Below are positions 51,101 through 55,869 of a stretch of DNA of 64,000 bases, one piece after another (position 1 is the stretch's first letter; every line of letters starts with the position of its first letter). This DNA comes from Yponomeuta sedellus (Eukaryota; Arthropoda; Insecta; Lepidoptera; Yponomeutidae): assembly GCA_934045075.1 (NCBI GenBank), contig OW203732.1, positions 14,176,201-14,240,200 on the forward strand, written 5' to 3'. A program made the translations under genes and the position numbers. The notes under the pieces were generated by a model. That model was not told the origin of the DNA and ran no database searches. It saw nothing but the letters and a program-made list of their open reading frames with translations.

Positions 51101-53847
51101 TTACCTAATCCTGAACGGTACCAATCGTCTAACTGTGAAATTAGTGTGGAATTTGACCGGTGGACGTGATTAGTATTGGTGCGCGTAATTTGGCCTCTGA
51201 GCTGTTACAAAAAAAATACTTGAATGCTAAACACAAAAATAACTTATTAAATTGTGACGCTGCTCTGGGTTAACAACCAATCAGTGCCAATTCCCCGCCG
51301 AAGTGACAGTTTATTAAACTTTAACGGTATAATATTGTGTTTTATCATGAACGAGCACGCCGTGATAGTAATAGCTAAGTTCTTTATCCAGCCTCTTTTT
51401 ACTTGAGGTCGAAATTGCAGTAGTTATGGAAATAATAGCCGAGTTAGGTATCTGACTGACGTGTTATCTGACTTTCGTGTTAAGTTGACGTGTAGGTTAT
51501 AATATGTCAATCGAATAAATTCTTATAAGTAGGTATATATAATTTGTTCAATTGAGGAGTACCTTACATATTTATTGTCTAAATTTATAGGGTTTACCAT
51601 TTTCATACGAAAATGGGGTGTTCTACTAGTCAATCGATAGCAACCCTTGTATCTGCCCCTCAGAATTCTGAGATCTGCCCACTGGTGGGGCACGGGTCTC
51701 TTCTTGCATCGCAGGAAGATTAGGCCATACTGCGCCACGGGGGCCAAGTCCGGGTTGGTGGAAGATTGTAAGACCGTGGCGGGTCTTCCTGTCAGAAGTT
51801 ATCAAGCCGCCAATAAGGCCTCTGACATGGCTTAACGACTGCCATTACATGACAGGCGGCACCAACGGCTTAACGTGCCTTGCGAAGCACGCAAGCGCTC
51901 GGAAAATTGCCACTAGCGGTAGTCACGGGACGGCCACCCATCCTGTACATGACCGCGCCTGTTGTTGCTTAACTAAAGTGATTGATTACAATCACTCTGT
52001 TCGACTAGGCCGAGAGCTGAGCATCGCAAACCAATAAATACGTGCTATACTTATCTCCAGGTACGAAAACGACAACCCGGCGGCCAAGTTCACCGAGCAG
52101 CAGCTGTCTGAGATCCGAAAGGTGACGCTGTCAAAGGTGCTCTGCGACAATTACGATGTGCCTACCGACATGCAGCGGGCCGCCTTCGATCTGCCCAGCA
52201 ACTTCCTGTGAGTACCTCTGCCCTTAATCAAGTTTATTTATTTATTAAATTGCCCAAGATTAGTGTTAACGAATGCGTTGAACAATATTTTTTTAACCTG
52301 TGGTACACTATAACCATTGAAAATTCAATGCTATAATTATTGTTTTAATAGGCAATATTCATCCATCACAATTAACAAAACTAGCGTTATATATATTAAA
52401 CAATGTTTTTTTCTGTCCATTCACCCAAAGAGCAAATATCAATATTTAAATATCAATATTTTCTGCAGCCTTGTTAAGGATTAAGGAAGTTTAATCTACG
52501 TAATCACGTATAGGTAATACACTTAGTCGCAGAATTTCAGAGATAATCTCACAACACTAAGCTATGTTCACAACTTTCAAACATAACCTCGGAACCCAGT
52601 TTTGCGATAAACTGAAAATAATCTGCCAATTTTTTTCCTAAACTTATCGCGCCGCATCTGGGGCATTATTACGTAAGTATCCACTGAGTCGAGTGACGTT
52701 GATTTTTACTTTTTTTAATGCATTTGACAGCCGGAGTGCTGTCAAATGCATACATTTTTTGACATTTAGGAGTCGTCTAAATGCTTCACTCGATACGTAG
52801 TGATTATATTCTCTGTGCACTCGATAGAGTGGAGTGCTACGTAATAGGAGGGGCTGGTCAGCGTCTTGACGTTTGTCTTGTGAATGGGTCTAACAACGAA
52901 AACTCCCCTTCATTCCAGCAACCCCCGAGTGCCATGCTCGTCTCTGCCAAAGCCTGACCTATCGGCGTGGCGCGAGAGCTCAGCGCAGGGCTGTCTCATC
53001 GCCGGCCGCTCGGTCGCCGTCGGGGAGTCCGCCTTCCCGTCGCCTTGCACGTCCTGCATATGCTCCACGGAGGGGGTAAGCTAGAAACCTTTGGCATCTA
53101 CCTATATATTATTGTTATATTGTACAACTGGCGGGCTTAATACTAAATAGTATCTTATTCTAGCCAACCAACAGGTCACGTGAAGAAGGTGGTGGTACAG
53201 GGTGCATTTTTTAACCTTCAATAAAATCGAAGCATTTTTATTCAAAACTAGCTGATCCAGCGAACTTCGTACCGCCTAACAGTCGATTCTCTATATTTTT
53301 TTCTCTCTAAAAGATCCATCCTCGTACTTTAAGGAATATTCTAAAAAAACAATCAACGAAATCGGCTCAGCTGCTCTCGAGATTTGCGCTTACCAACACA
53401 TTCAGCTGAATCGCTGAATGTGTTGGTAAGCGCAAATCTCGAGAGCTTTTTATATTATAGATAACAAAGAAAATATAAAAAACAATTAAAACGGATTCTT
53501 AGTGCAATAAACTATCAATATTGTACTAAACCTATACTTCAGCGAACTGCGCAAGCGGCCCTTAATGTACGTCACAAGTTAAACTAGGTGCCAATTTCCT
53601 AATAAAAATAACAATATCTACGGTTCACAAAAGCTAACCTACAAACTCCCCTTCGCAGGCTCAATGCGCGTCCCTACGCATCACAGACTGTGCACAGCTC
53701 CTCCGTGAATGGCCAAGAGAGGCCGTACTCAGAGACGACGTTTGCACGGCCCAGTGCGGCGCCTCCGCCCCTGAGCGACCGCGGACCGCTAGAAGACCAC
53801 CCCTGAACTTCAAGTTCCCAGACCTAACCCCCTTCATAGCAAAGTGA
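14949..53847 (+). CDS. Two-domain secreted haem peroxidase gene (22 coding exons, 5' exon missing)
   Basis: Exons: 14949-15110, 17104-17258, 20622-20788, 28031-28100, 32085-32214, 37449-37641, 39975-40112, 40564-40793, 41188-41313, 42576-42728, 43192-43367, 43953-44207, 44781-44936, 45229-45402, 45868-46044, 46683-46886, 48012-48254, 48674-48858, 50134-50552, 52061-52207, 52919-53075, 53659-53847. Phases agree throughout, giving about 1,334 residues to a TGA. Residue 1 below is the first complete codon, at 14950. Order: signal peptide, peroxidase domain 1 (about 55-560), linker with RRKR (615-618), domain 2 (about 655-1225), Cys-rich VWC-like tail. Animal haem peroxidases oxidise substrates with H2O2. 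Domain 2 keeps Q748/D751/H752, R892/E895, H996 and N1080, matching the myeloperoxidase catalytic set; domain 1 lacks nearly all of it. The protein is probably extracellular. Insect double-peroxidase proteins (Drosophila CG10211 type) are the likely relatives; chorion peroxidase and peroxinectin are alternatives. Confidence 0.9.
15111..17103 (+). other. Peroxidase intron 1, no gene seen
   Basis: AT-rich intron of about 2 kb with no convincing exon, RNA gene or defined mobile element. The 60-aa ORF at 16348 has no family features. Confidence 0.6.
17104..17258 (+). CDS. Peroxidase exon 2: start of domain 1
   Basis: It encodes [13 protein letters not shown], then [13 protein letters not shown] and [12 protein letters not shown]. 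This is the family's canonical N-terminal block (C..Y R...G.CNN...P..G.....R LLPP.Y.DG). An N-glycosylation sequon NCT is present. The acceptor is TTTTCAG and the donor GTAAGA. Decayed copies of this exon follow in the next intron. Confidence 0.92.
17292..17950 (+). pseudogene. Four decayed tandem copies of peroxidase exon 2 with flanking intron
   Basis: Copies lie at about 17292-17430, 17485-17580, 17650-17780 and 17835-17945. Each repeats parts of exon 2 (for example CACCGGCCGTGGGGACG) and the adjoining intron (CTCTATGTTAGTGGCAA). Copy 1 still reads [13 protein letters not shown] in an open frame, with the Cys lost and no donor. Copy 2 reads [21 protein letters not shown] and keeps a GATG/GTAAAG donor. 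Copies 3 and 4 carry frameshifts and stops. The copies differ at many bases, so they are old duplications and not an assembly artefact. Confidence 0.8.
18520..18761 (-). mobile_element. tRNA-like retroposon (family E) with 12-bp target duplication
   Basis: GACAAACGATAT flanks the element at 18508-18519 and 18762-18773. Read on the - strand it starts TTTTTAATGCACTAACCCG, runs about 140 bp, then enters a tRNA-like block with an A box (TAGCTCAGTTGG) and a B box (GGTTCGAATCC). It ends soon after in TTTTTAAAAAT. Other copies: 19533-19592 (partial), 27477-27690, 27691-27945, 38690-38880, 57588-57914. Confidence 0.8.
19533..19592 (+). mobile_element. Family E fragment (3' end only)
   Basis: GGCATGGGTGGAATTTTTAG followed by CCTCTAAATAGG and AAAATTGTCC matches the 3' part of the tRNA-like retroposon. 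Confidence 0.6.
19721..19804. repeat. Inverted repeat, 40-bp arms, 4-bp loop
   Basis: Arm 19721-19760 starts AAACATTTAAGGTATTTAAT; its near-exact complement is 19765-19804. It looks like a fold-back MITE core. Confidence 0.75.
20622..20788 (+). CDS. Peroxidase exon 3: distal haem region of domain 1 (catalytic residues lost)
   Basis: After a variable stretch it encodes [18 protein letters not shown]. The family motif is WGQ.LDHDL. Here W145, G146 and Q147 are kept, but the haem-linking Asp is M150 and the distal His is D151. The acceptor follows TATCTACAG and the donor is GTACAC. Its split Gly joins exon 2 in frame. Confidence 0.9.
21036..21735 (-). mobile_element. LINE ORF2 C-terminal remnant (RTE-like)
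   Basis: In overlapping - strand frames it gives [68 protein letters not shown] and [11 protein letters not shown], then an end that reads [14 protein letters not shown]. This is the part of a reverse-transcriptase ORF downstream of the catalytic core. Frameshifts and stops break it. Fragments of the same family are at 30445-30560, 43640-43880 and 62285-62400. Confidence 0.8.
21828..22290 (+). pseudogene. Three decayed tandem copies of peroxidase exon 3
   Basis: Copies lie at about 21828-21945, 22030-22125 and 22195-22290. Copy 1 reads [20 protein letters not shown] in an open frame. Copy 2 keeps [14 protein letters not shown] and the sequence ATAAGGTAAT at its donor. Copy 3 is frameshifted. 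The RTE-like LINE lies between the real exon and copy 1. None restores the missing distal His. Confidence 0.8.
22610..22710. repeat. AT-rich inverted repeat
   Basis: TAATATTAACTTCTTATTAT and a complement ending GTTAATATTAGC enclose the pair CATTTCCCGCAAA / TTTACGGGAAATG. Probably a small MITE. Confidence 0.55.
23805..23985. repeat. Inverted-repeat element about 180 bp
   Basis: The arms are ACCAATCTCTCAATCATGTT (about 23826) and AACATGATCGAGAGATTGGT (about 23963). The interior contains GGTTTTCGGTCGCGGGTCC. Likely a MITE; no clear target duplication. Confidence 0.6.
25620..25695 (+). repeat. Direct repeat of about 41 bp, two copies
   Basis: AATGTGTTAACTTCTTTACT followed by TCGAGAGTATTCT occurs twice in direct succession, separated only by AATATTCT. 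A simple tandem duplication. Confidence 0.8.
27477..27690 (-). mobile_element. Family E tRNA-like element with inverted ends
   Basis: Both ends carry the element's start sequence (TTTTTTAATGCACTAACCCG and its complement), so this copy is bounded by inverted repeats of about 50 bp around the tRNA-like block. It looks like a rearranged or fold-back derivative, next to a + strand copy. Confidence 0.7.
27691..27945 (+). mobile_element. Family E tRNA-like element, + strand copy
   Basis: The leader (GCAAATTACTTCAGCCAGAT) is followed by a tRNA-like block at about 27841-27915 with CCCATTAGCTCAGTTGG and GGTCGCGGGTTCGAATCC. Together with the preceding - strand copy it forms a large inverted pair. Confidence 0.75.
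28031..28100 (+). CDS. Peroxidase exon 4 (70 nt): Cys-rich segment of domain 1
   Basis: It encodes [20 protein letters not shown] then CGF. This corresponds to the C...F.RS block before the GPREQ.N.. segment. The acceptor is TTCTCCGCAG and the donor GTTAGT. Splice phase 0 to 1 matches exons 3 and 5. Confidence 0.85.
28135..28690 (-). mobile_element. Repeat C (LINE end) interrupted by a repeat B insertion
   Basis: The two repeat C halves (28135-28204 and 28575-28690) are on the - strand. The 358-bp repeat B (28217-28574, + strand) sits between them, flanked by GGTTGTGCCATC at 28205-28216 and 28575-28586. The nesting fixes the order of insertion and the ends of B. Confidence 0.85.
28217..28574 (+). 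mobile_element. Repeat B, full-length retroposon (358 bp)
   Basis: It starts GTTATCAACCCTTGTATGTC and ends CCACGAGCGCTTC, with a perfect 12-bp target duplication. Other copies: 35598-35960, 51631-52020, short 5' pieces at 30380-30441, 55314-55375 and 60265-60310, and - strand pieces at 49805-49857 and 55655-55858. No ORF of note and no tRNA-type promoter recognised; it could be the 3' end of a LINE. Confidence 0.8.
28905..29040 (-). pseudogene. Unidentified broken coding remnant
   Basis: One - strand frame stays open for about 45 codons and reads [20 protein letters not shown], then [20 protein letters not shown]. The composition looks protein-coding, but I recognise no family and the reading is closed on both sides. 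It is probably a mobile-element ORF fragment. Confidence 0.3.
29800..29830 (+). repeat. (GAT)n tail of a LINE 3' end
   Basis: GGGGGGACGATGATGATGAT follows a block GGAAAAAAGGCCTTGGTTGG typical of LINE 3' ends with trinucleotide tails. A similar tail lies at 48530-48550. Confidence 0.5.
30445..30560 (+). mobile_element. RTE-like LINE 3' end fragment
   Basis: GGTCTCCGCCTACCCCTCCG and the following AGGCGTGAGTTATGT match the end of the LINE family at 21036-21735. It is preceded directly by a repeat B fragment. Confidence 0.6.
30878..31452. mobile_element. hAT-like non-autonomous DNA transposon (575 bp)
   Basis: Perfect 8-bp target duplications GTGTGGCT flank it (30870-30877 and 31453-31460). The terminal inverted repeats CAGTGTTATTAT and ATAATAGCACTG match at 11 of 12 positions. 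CAGTG ends and 8-bp duplications are marks of the hAT superfamily. Subterminal GCCGTAT motifs cluster at both ends (three in 30905-30965, several in 31330-31440). The interior contains a broken - strand ORF. Confidence 0.85.
31042..31300 (-). pseudogene. Short broken ORF inside the hAT-like element
   Basis: A - strand frame of about 80 codons ends at a TAG (31042-31044) and includes [32 protein letters not shown] and [21 protein letters not shown] recognise no domain. It may be a remnant of the transposase or an accessory protein of the autonomous parent. Confidence 0.35.
32085..32214 (+). CDS. Peroxidase exon 5: domain 1 [12 protein letters not shown] segment
   Basis: It encodes [20 protein letters not shown] followed by [17 protein letters not shown]. 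The family motif is REQ.N..T.FLDGS..YG. The acceptor is CTCTCCACAG and the donor GTAAGT. The exon ends two bases into a Gln codon. Confidence 0.93.
33802..34014. mobile_element. MITE with imperfect TIRs (about 213 bp)
   Basis: Left AAGACGCTACGCGGTC ... CACCAATGGAA is the inverse of right TTCCATTGGTGG ... GACCGCGAAGCGCC. Related sequence (GCGCCA.CAATGGAA.AAAATCATA) occurs at about 23760-23835 and 44435-44590, often next to a TTCCGCCAAAAA block. Confidence 0.6.
34302..34560 (+). mobile_element. LINE ORF2 fragment (CR1/Jockey-like)
   Basis: [20 protein letters not shown] resembles the linker between endonuclease and reverse transcriptase (K.IW.IIN...GK). After stops, a further open stretch reads [13 protein letters not shown]. 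Strongly decayed; family assignment is tentative. Confidence 0.4.
35598..35960 (+). mobile_element. Repeat B copy
   Basis: A near full-length copy from GATATCAACTCTTGGTATGC to CCACGAACGCTTCAAC, with an internal G-run (AGCATGGGGGGGGGGCTTAC). Confidence 0.75.
37204..37361. mobile_element. Fold-back MITE, about 65-bp arms
   Basis: Left GTTTTCACGGTCTTAGTGCG through CTTCTGATTGG pairs with right CCAATCAGAAG through GTACTAAGACCGTGAAAAC, with a few mismatches. The loop is about 28 bp. It lies 87 bp before peroxidase exon 6, so it could affect splicing there. Confidence 0.75.
37449..37641 (+). CDS. Peroxidase exon 6: domain 1 EHN helix, catalytic Arg missing
   Basis: It encodes [20 protein letters not shown] and on through [17 protein letters not shown]. 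The family block is GD.R.SE.P.LT..HT...REHNR. Here the Arg position is S233 and about five residues are deleted, so the distal Arg and the haem-linking Glu are gone, while SEHNR and ITYNEFLP are kept. The donor is GTAAGG. Confidence 0.93.
37722..38472 (-). repeat. Interspersed repeat G, copy 2 (inverted)
   Basis: Reverse-orientation match to 298-895, including GACGTATAGCGTGCGGGATG-type sequence on the - strand. It carries an extra 128-bp insert (about 38165-38292) bounded by ATGGGCGTTTTTC and GAAAAATACCCAT, probably a nested MITE. Confidence 0.75.
38475..38690. repeat. Two consecutive inverted-repeat elements
   Basis: The first pairs GTGGCTTTTTCCGCACG with CGTACGGAAAAAGCCGC. The second pairs CACAACACGGGAGGTAATA with TATTACCACCCTAGTTGTG around a GC-rich core (CCTCGCTTGCAGCTCGGGC). 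The core style resembles the GC blocks of repeat G and of 39430-39500. Confidence 0.6.
38690..38880 (+). mobile_element. Family E tRNA-like element
   Basis: TACTAACCCGTGCTAAGGAC opens the copy. The tRNA-like block is about 38780-38852 (CCCATTAGCTCAGTTGG, GACGAGCGC, CTGGC-ACGGATA-GCCAG anticodon-type arm, GCGGGTTCGAATCCCGGC). It is the best-preserved cloverleaf of the family here. Confidence 0.75.
39430..39505. repeat. Inverted repeat with GC-rich core
   Basis: CATCAATTGCATA and TATGCAATTGATG enclose GCCCTCGCTGCGCTCGGGC. It has the same arrangement as other repeats in this window. Confidence 0.6.
39975..40112 (+). CDS. Peroxidase exon 7: domain 1 proximal region, His lost
   Basis: It encodes [20 protein letters not shown] then [20 protein letters not shown]. 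The matching exon of domain 2 contains AFRFGHSLL with the proximal haem ligand; this exon contains no His at all. Clean acceptor (TTCACCAG) and donor GTAAGC, phase 0 at both ends. Confidence 0.9.
40564..40793 (+). CDS. Peroxidase exon 8: domain 1 R-DHG-P-Y segment
   Basis: It encodes [16 protein letters not shown], then [20 protein letters not shown] and [16 protein letters not shown]. The [10 protein letters not shown] motif is diagnostic of the family. The Asn that supports the proximal His (LN.QR) is replaced: WDLSR. The donor is GTGAGG. Confidence 0.93.
41188..41313 (+). CDS. Peroxidase exon 9: domain 1 VGPTLACV segment
   Basis: It encodes [20 protein letters not shown] then [20 protein letters not shown]. 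This matches the D...GG..E.....VGPTFACI...QF..L...DR block. The acceptor is TTGTTCCAG and the donor GTGAAT. Confidence 0.93.
41372..42269 (-). mobile_element. GC-rich 898-bp retroposon with 16-bp target duplication
   Basis: AAGCTCCCACAGGCCT flanks it at 41356-41371 and 42270-42285. The poly(T) at 41372-41384 is the poly(A) tail of a - strand insert, so it was inserted by reverse transcription. On the - strand it starts GGGGTGCGATGCCAGATTAC and ends GGGGTTTCTCCTGGGTG-poly(A). GC content is far above the surroundings. Overlapping long - strand ORFs (up to 220 codons from 42140) reflect the composition; I recognise no domain. It could be a SINE-like or internally deleted non-LTR (R1-like) element. 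It lies within peroxidase intron 9. Confidence 0.85.
42576..42728 (+). CDS. Peroxidase exon 10: domain 1 FWYEN segment
   Basis: It encodes [20 protein letters not shown] then [20 protein letters not shown], matching RFWYEN....F...QL..IRK..L...LC. The acceptor is AATCCTCAG and the donor GTAAGT. Confidence 0.93.
43192..43367 (+). CDS. Peroxidase exon 11: end of domain 1 and charged linker
   Basis: It starts [20 protein letters not shown], the last Cys-containing turn of domain 1, and continues with a Lys/Glu-rich helical stretch ([19 protein letters not shown]). The stretch replaces the Cys-rich tail found after domain 2. The donor is GTGAGT. Confidence 0.88.
43640..43880 (+). mobile_element. 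RTE-like LINE fragment
   Basis: [20 protein letters not shown], then [19 protein letters not shown] and DAKAGRGSP, match the LINE at 21036-21735. It lies 72 bp before exon 12 and is not part of the peroxidase protein. Confidence 0.75.
43953..44207 (+). CDS. Peroxidase exon 12: interdomain linker with RRKR site
   Basis: It encodes [20 protein letters not shown], then [23 protein letters not shown] (residues 615-618, bases 44096-44107) is a strong furin-type processing site between the two domains. The rest is helical and polar with a hydrophobic tail. The acceptor is TCTTCCCAG and the donor GTAAGT. Confidence 0.9.
44781..44936 (+). CDS. Peroxidase exon 13: start of domain 2
   Basis: It encodes [20 protein letters not shown], then [20 protein letters not shown] and PPVYEDG. 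It is the same canonical block as exon 2, better conserved. The donor is GTGAGT, and the split Gly is at the same place as in exon 2, so the two domains share intron positions. Confidence 0.94.
45229..45402 (+). CDS. Peroxidase exon 14: distal haem site of domain 2
   Basis: It encodes [20 protein letters not shown], then [19 protein letters not shown]. The distal Gln (Q748), haem-linking Asp (D751) and distal His (H752) are present. The usual W-G before Q is F-A here, a mild deviation. The donor is GTGAGT. Confidence 0.94.
45450..45575 (+). repeat. Interspersed repeat tail, related to 56228-56342
   Basis: CCGCTGCCTTTTTCTCC and AAATTCTTTACGTTGAAATA recur in 56228-56342. Probably a LINE 3' end with an AATAAA-like terminus. 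Confidence 0.6.
45868..46044 (+). CDS. Peroxidase exon 15: domain 2 Cys-rich segment
   Basis: It encodes [20 protein letters not shown], then [18 protein letters not shown]. It matches CC......HPEC.PI.....D..Y.....C..F.RS. An NVT glycosylation sequon is present. The donor is GTAAGA. Confidence 0.93.
46683..46886 (+). CDS. Peroxidase exon 16: domain 2 [12 protein letters not shown] segment
   Basis: It encodes [20 protein letters not shown], then [11 protein letters not shown] and [12 protein letters not shown]. An NAT sequon is present. The split Gly at the donor GTAAGT leads to the DGRASE block in exon 17. A decayed copy of the 3' end of this exon lies at 47418-47560. Confidence 0.94.
46978..47316. 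mobile_element. MITE with about 55-bp TIRs built from a short palindrome
   Basis: Left ACAGTCAAAACTCTTAAACG and right CGTTTAAGAGTTTTGACTGT are inverted. Each end also contains GTCAAAAC.AGTTTTGAC palindromes. A GC-rich core (TCGCGCTCCGCTACGCTACG) lies inside. It interrupts the first copy of a tandem duplication but not the second. Confidence 0.8.
47418..47560 (+). pseudogene. Decayed copy of the 3' end of peroxidase exon 16 plus intron
   Basis: CATCCCGAGTGCAAGACTGT, then GGTAAGTCACTT and CACGCGAAGACCAAACTCCA, repeat 46843-46970 with few changes. The donor is intact but there is no acceptor or upstream exon part. Divergence is low, so this is younger than the exon 2 and exon 3 copies. Confidence 0.85.
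48012..48254 (+). CDS. Peroxidase exon 17: domain 2 catalytic Arg and EHN helix
   Basis: It encodes [20 protein letters not shown], then [16 protein letters not shown] and [17 protein letters not shown]892 matches the distal catalytic Arg and E895 the haem-ester Glu of mammalian peroxidases. The Met of myeloperoxidase is Gln, as in most non-MPO members. The donor is GTTAGT. Confidence 0.95.
48370..48552 (+). mobile_element. LINE 3' end with GAT tail
   Basis: GAGAGGCCTTTTTCCGGCAG, then TGGACATACACCGGTTGATG and repeated GAT. Typical of a non-LTR element tail ending in a trinucleotide run. Confidence 0.6.
48674..48858 (+). CDS. Peroxidase exon 18: domain 2 proximal His
   Basis: It encodes [20 protein letters not shown], then [20 protein letters not shown] and [15 protein letters not shown]996 in FRFGHSLL is the proximal haem ligand. 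The donor is GTGAGT, phase 0. The 3' part of this exon is the unit of a tandem array in the next intron. Confidence 0.94.
48900..49450 (+). pseudogene. Four tandem copies of the 3' end of peroxidase exon 18 plus intron (about 146-bp unit)
   Basis: The exon end ATGGCAGTGAG at 48853 recurs at about 49001, 49146, 49292 and 49439, a spacing of 145-148 bp. Each unit carries CCTGCTCAGAGA.GGCTTCTT, then ACATGTTCATGGCAGTGAGT, then intron sequence (AGCTCTACT.C.G.GGTAGAT). Donors are kept in copies 1-3. The upstream reading frame is not preserved. Confidence 0.88.
49590..49790 (-). mobile_element. tRNA-derived SINE fragment (family F)
   Basis: On the - strand it has GTTTAGCCGTTAAGGAGC and GGTCGTGGGTTTGATTCGC, an A- and B-box pair. 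A repeat B piece (49805-49857, -) follows. Confidence 0.6.
50134..50552 (+). CDS. Peroxidase exon 19: main helical core of domain 2
   Basis: It encodes [20 protein letters not shown], then [40 protein letters not shown] and [21 protein letters not shown]1080 (ALNIQR) is the Asn that bonds the proximal His. It equals exons 8-9 of domain 1, so one intron is absent here. The donor is GTAAGT. Confidence 0.95.
50615..51030. mobile_element. Repeat C fragment (-) followed by a LINE 3' end (+)
   Basis: 50615-50745 matches repeat C on the - strand. 50900-51030 contains GCTGGAAGAAATCTCTTACA, AGATAAGCTCGCCTTTGTAC and GTGCAATAAACTATAATAAT, the tail of a lepidopteran LINE type. Confidence 0.6.
51631..52020 (+). 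mobile_element. Repeat B copy, 40 bp before peroxidase exon 20
   Basis: CAACCCTTGTATCTGCCCCT, then a short insertion, then the body through CTAGGCCGAGAGCTG. A near-complete copy close to an acceptor site. Confidence 0.75.
52061..52207 (+). CDS. Peroxidase exon 20: domain 2 WYEN segment
   Basis: It encodes [20 protein letters not shown], then [16 protein letters not shown] and [10 protein letters not shown]. Parallel to exon 10, with the same splice positions. The acceptor is TATCTCCAG and the donor GTGAGT. Confidence 0.94.
52715..52765. repeat. Short inverted repeat
   Basis: ATGCATTTGACAGC and GCTGTCAAATGCAT face each other around CGGAGT, about 150 bp before exon 21. Confidence 0.7.
52919..53075 (+). 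CDS. Peroxidase exon 21: end of domain 2 and VWC-like start
   Basis: It encodes [20 protein letters not shown], then [20 protein letters not shown] and TSCICSTEG. The CTSCICS cluster resembles the C..C.C core of VWC domains that follow peroxidase domains in the peroxidasin group. The donor is GTAAGC. Confidence 0.92.
53248..53461 (+). mobile_element. Repeat A copy with a fold-back end
   Basis: The normal copy runs to GCGCTTACCAACACATTCAGC. Its last part is then repeated in inverse (GCTGAATGTGTTGGTAAGCGC), giving a palindrome at 53369-53448 with a 6-bp centre. Confidence 0.75.
53659..53847 (+). CDS. Peroxidase exon 22: C-terminus and stop
   Basis: It encodes [20 protein letters not shown], then [16 protein letters not shown] and [12 protein letters not shown], ending in TGA (53845-53847). 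The Cys pattern completes the VWC-like module; the last residues form a basic tail. Confidence 0.93.
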   Translation, partial: AQCASLRITDCAQLLREWPREAVLRDDVCTAQCGASAPERPRTARRPPLNFKFPDLTPFIAK

Positions 53848-54028
53848 GAGCATGTGTAATGAGTGTAAATATAAATTTAAGACAGAAAACTCACTAATGT
53901 GAACAAAACAATTGGCTGCTTCAATAGCGCCAATGATTTCATTTCTTTCTCATACAGTGAGTTAGCGACAAGGGAATGGCGTCTACGCGCGGAAAAGCGT
54001 GTCTAGTATAAATATTATAAATGTAGCT

Positions 54029-54472
54029 AATAAAGAGAAAACCTCCAAAACCATTGACCAATTGGAAATAAACCAGAATGGCGAACCAATGAACCAATCA
54101 AACAAGAACAGTACGCGGCGTCTTGGCGTTTTAATTAATTTCCTAATTCTTTGAATACAAGAAACAAGTATAATATACTCAATGCCACTTCAAGTATATT
54201 GAGACACCGAATGTTGTGAATGGTGATATTTAGTAGTCTTTGTAATGATTTATTATAAGGTGTGTGTTTGCATGTTTGCTGTACGTTTGTATCTAAGGCG
54301 TGATTTTAAAATGTAATGTCGAACCGTGTAAATAATACACAAAAACAAATTACCAGAATAAGACATAAATACTCAATCACGTCAGACGATTATTGTTTTT
54401 GAGTAAGGAGCATTTAGGGCCATTTTAGCTTTAAGCGTCGTGAATTCTTTTAAATGTAAGAGTGGAAATAAA
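54029..54472 (+). promoter_or_regulatory. Poly(A) signal candidates of the peroxidase gene
   Basis: AATAAA occurs at 54029-54034, 54067-54072 and 54467-54472 after the TGA at 53847. The first gives a 3' UTR of about 200 nt. Which is used cannot be told from sequence. Confidence 0.5.
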
Positions 54473-54479
54473 GAAAATA

Positions 54480-55860
54480 TTTTTATAAACAGTCGATAAC
54501 TATTACTCTTAAAATGTTAGAAAATAGCTGTTCAAAGAAAAAGGATAGTTCTACGAACTTTGATATTAAATAGGATTACGTTACCATAACTTCAATGTAC
54601 AATTAAAGTAATCCCCTATTTTCCATTCAACATTCACTGCCTAGTGCCTAGTTGTAGTAGCTTTTTCTAAGTTATTTGTAAAGTGTTTTGATATAAAATG
54701 TACTTAATATTTAAGTAAATATGTAAGGTATAAAAAAAATTACATTAAAAATTAACTTAACATTCGACGAAAAAATCCGATTGCAGAAAAATATATCAAA
54801 ATATTTAGTTATTCAATGTTATTTTCTTTACGGACTGTGAACGAGGAAAAAAAACAATGTATTTATATACAAATTGCTTTTATTTTGTTGCATATCAAGT
54901 CTATTCAGTTTCCTTTTTTTACAATAAATACATCTCATCTTCTGAGTATAGGTACAAAAGAAAAAAAAACTACTGTCGCCCAGAAAAAGGAAGGGCGACA
55001 CGGTATTTTCTGTGATAAAAAAATGTCTCGGATTCCATGCAAACCCCTCACGATTCATAAACACTTTGTCACGGCGAAAACAACAGACCTCTAGTCGCGA
55101 TATCACCAAGCGTCCAATTTTGATTGCACTCAAACGGCTCCGTATAGGTCCTGAAAATAAAAAAGTATTTTTTTTCAAGGTATTCGCAATTAATCGAACA
55201 TGGGGACTGCTTGATTTTGAAAACAGAGTATAAAGAGCCTATACAGTTTTAAGCCTGGTATAAGGGGACAGGACAGGCGACTAGAGTTCAACGGAAATGA
55301 CTAGAGCCTCGTTATCAACCCTTGTATGTCCCCACTGCTGGGGCACAGGTCTCTTCCTGCATCGCAGGAAGGTTAGAGCCTCACCTAACCAAAACTGAAT
55401 CGGCGTGGCACTGTTGCAATCCACGTTACAACAGGCCGGACACGTTGGGGCGGCATGATTTAAATGTAAAATAATCAGTGCAATGAATGCCTCACAGAAT
55501 TGACTGGGGGTGGAAAACATCACTATTGCTCCTTCTAGTACCAGACACAAGTGACTGGTGCCAGACAAGTGAATGGTTGTGTGATACTTTTTAGTAGTAT
55601 CAGCGACTACGAGTGGTACGTTAAGTACGTTAACGTACGTAAGTACGTTAAGCCGTTGGTGCCGGCTTCATGTAGTGGCAGTCGTTAAGCCATGCCAGAG
55701 GTTTTATGGGCGGCTTGATAAATTTTTGACAGTAAGACCCGCCACTGTCTTACAATCCTCCACCAACCCGGACTTGGCCCCCATGGTGGAGTATGGCCTA
55801 ACCTCCGATGCAGGAAGAGACCCGTGCCCCAGCAGTGGGGACATTCAAGGGTTGATTACG
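54480..55860. other. Intergenic region between convergent genes
   Basis: AT-rich sequence with no gene that I can support, plus repeat B pieces at 55314-55375 (+) and 55655-55858 (-). The 116-aa - strand ORF at 54828-55178 and its + strand shadows lack any family signature. Confidence 0.5.
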
Positions 55861-55869
55861 ACAGAAAAG

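Noticed and set aside
54828..55178. 116-codon - strand ORF between the two genes
   Set aside because: Low-complexity, Phe- and Lys-rich, no family signature and overlapping ORFs on the other strand.
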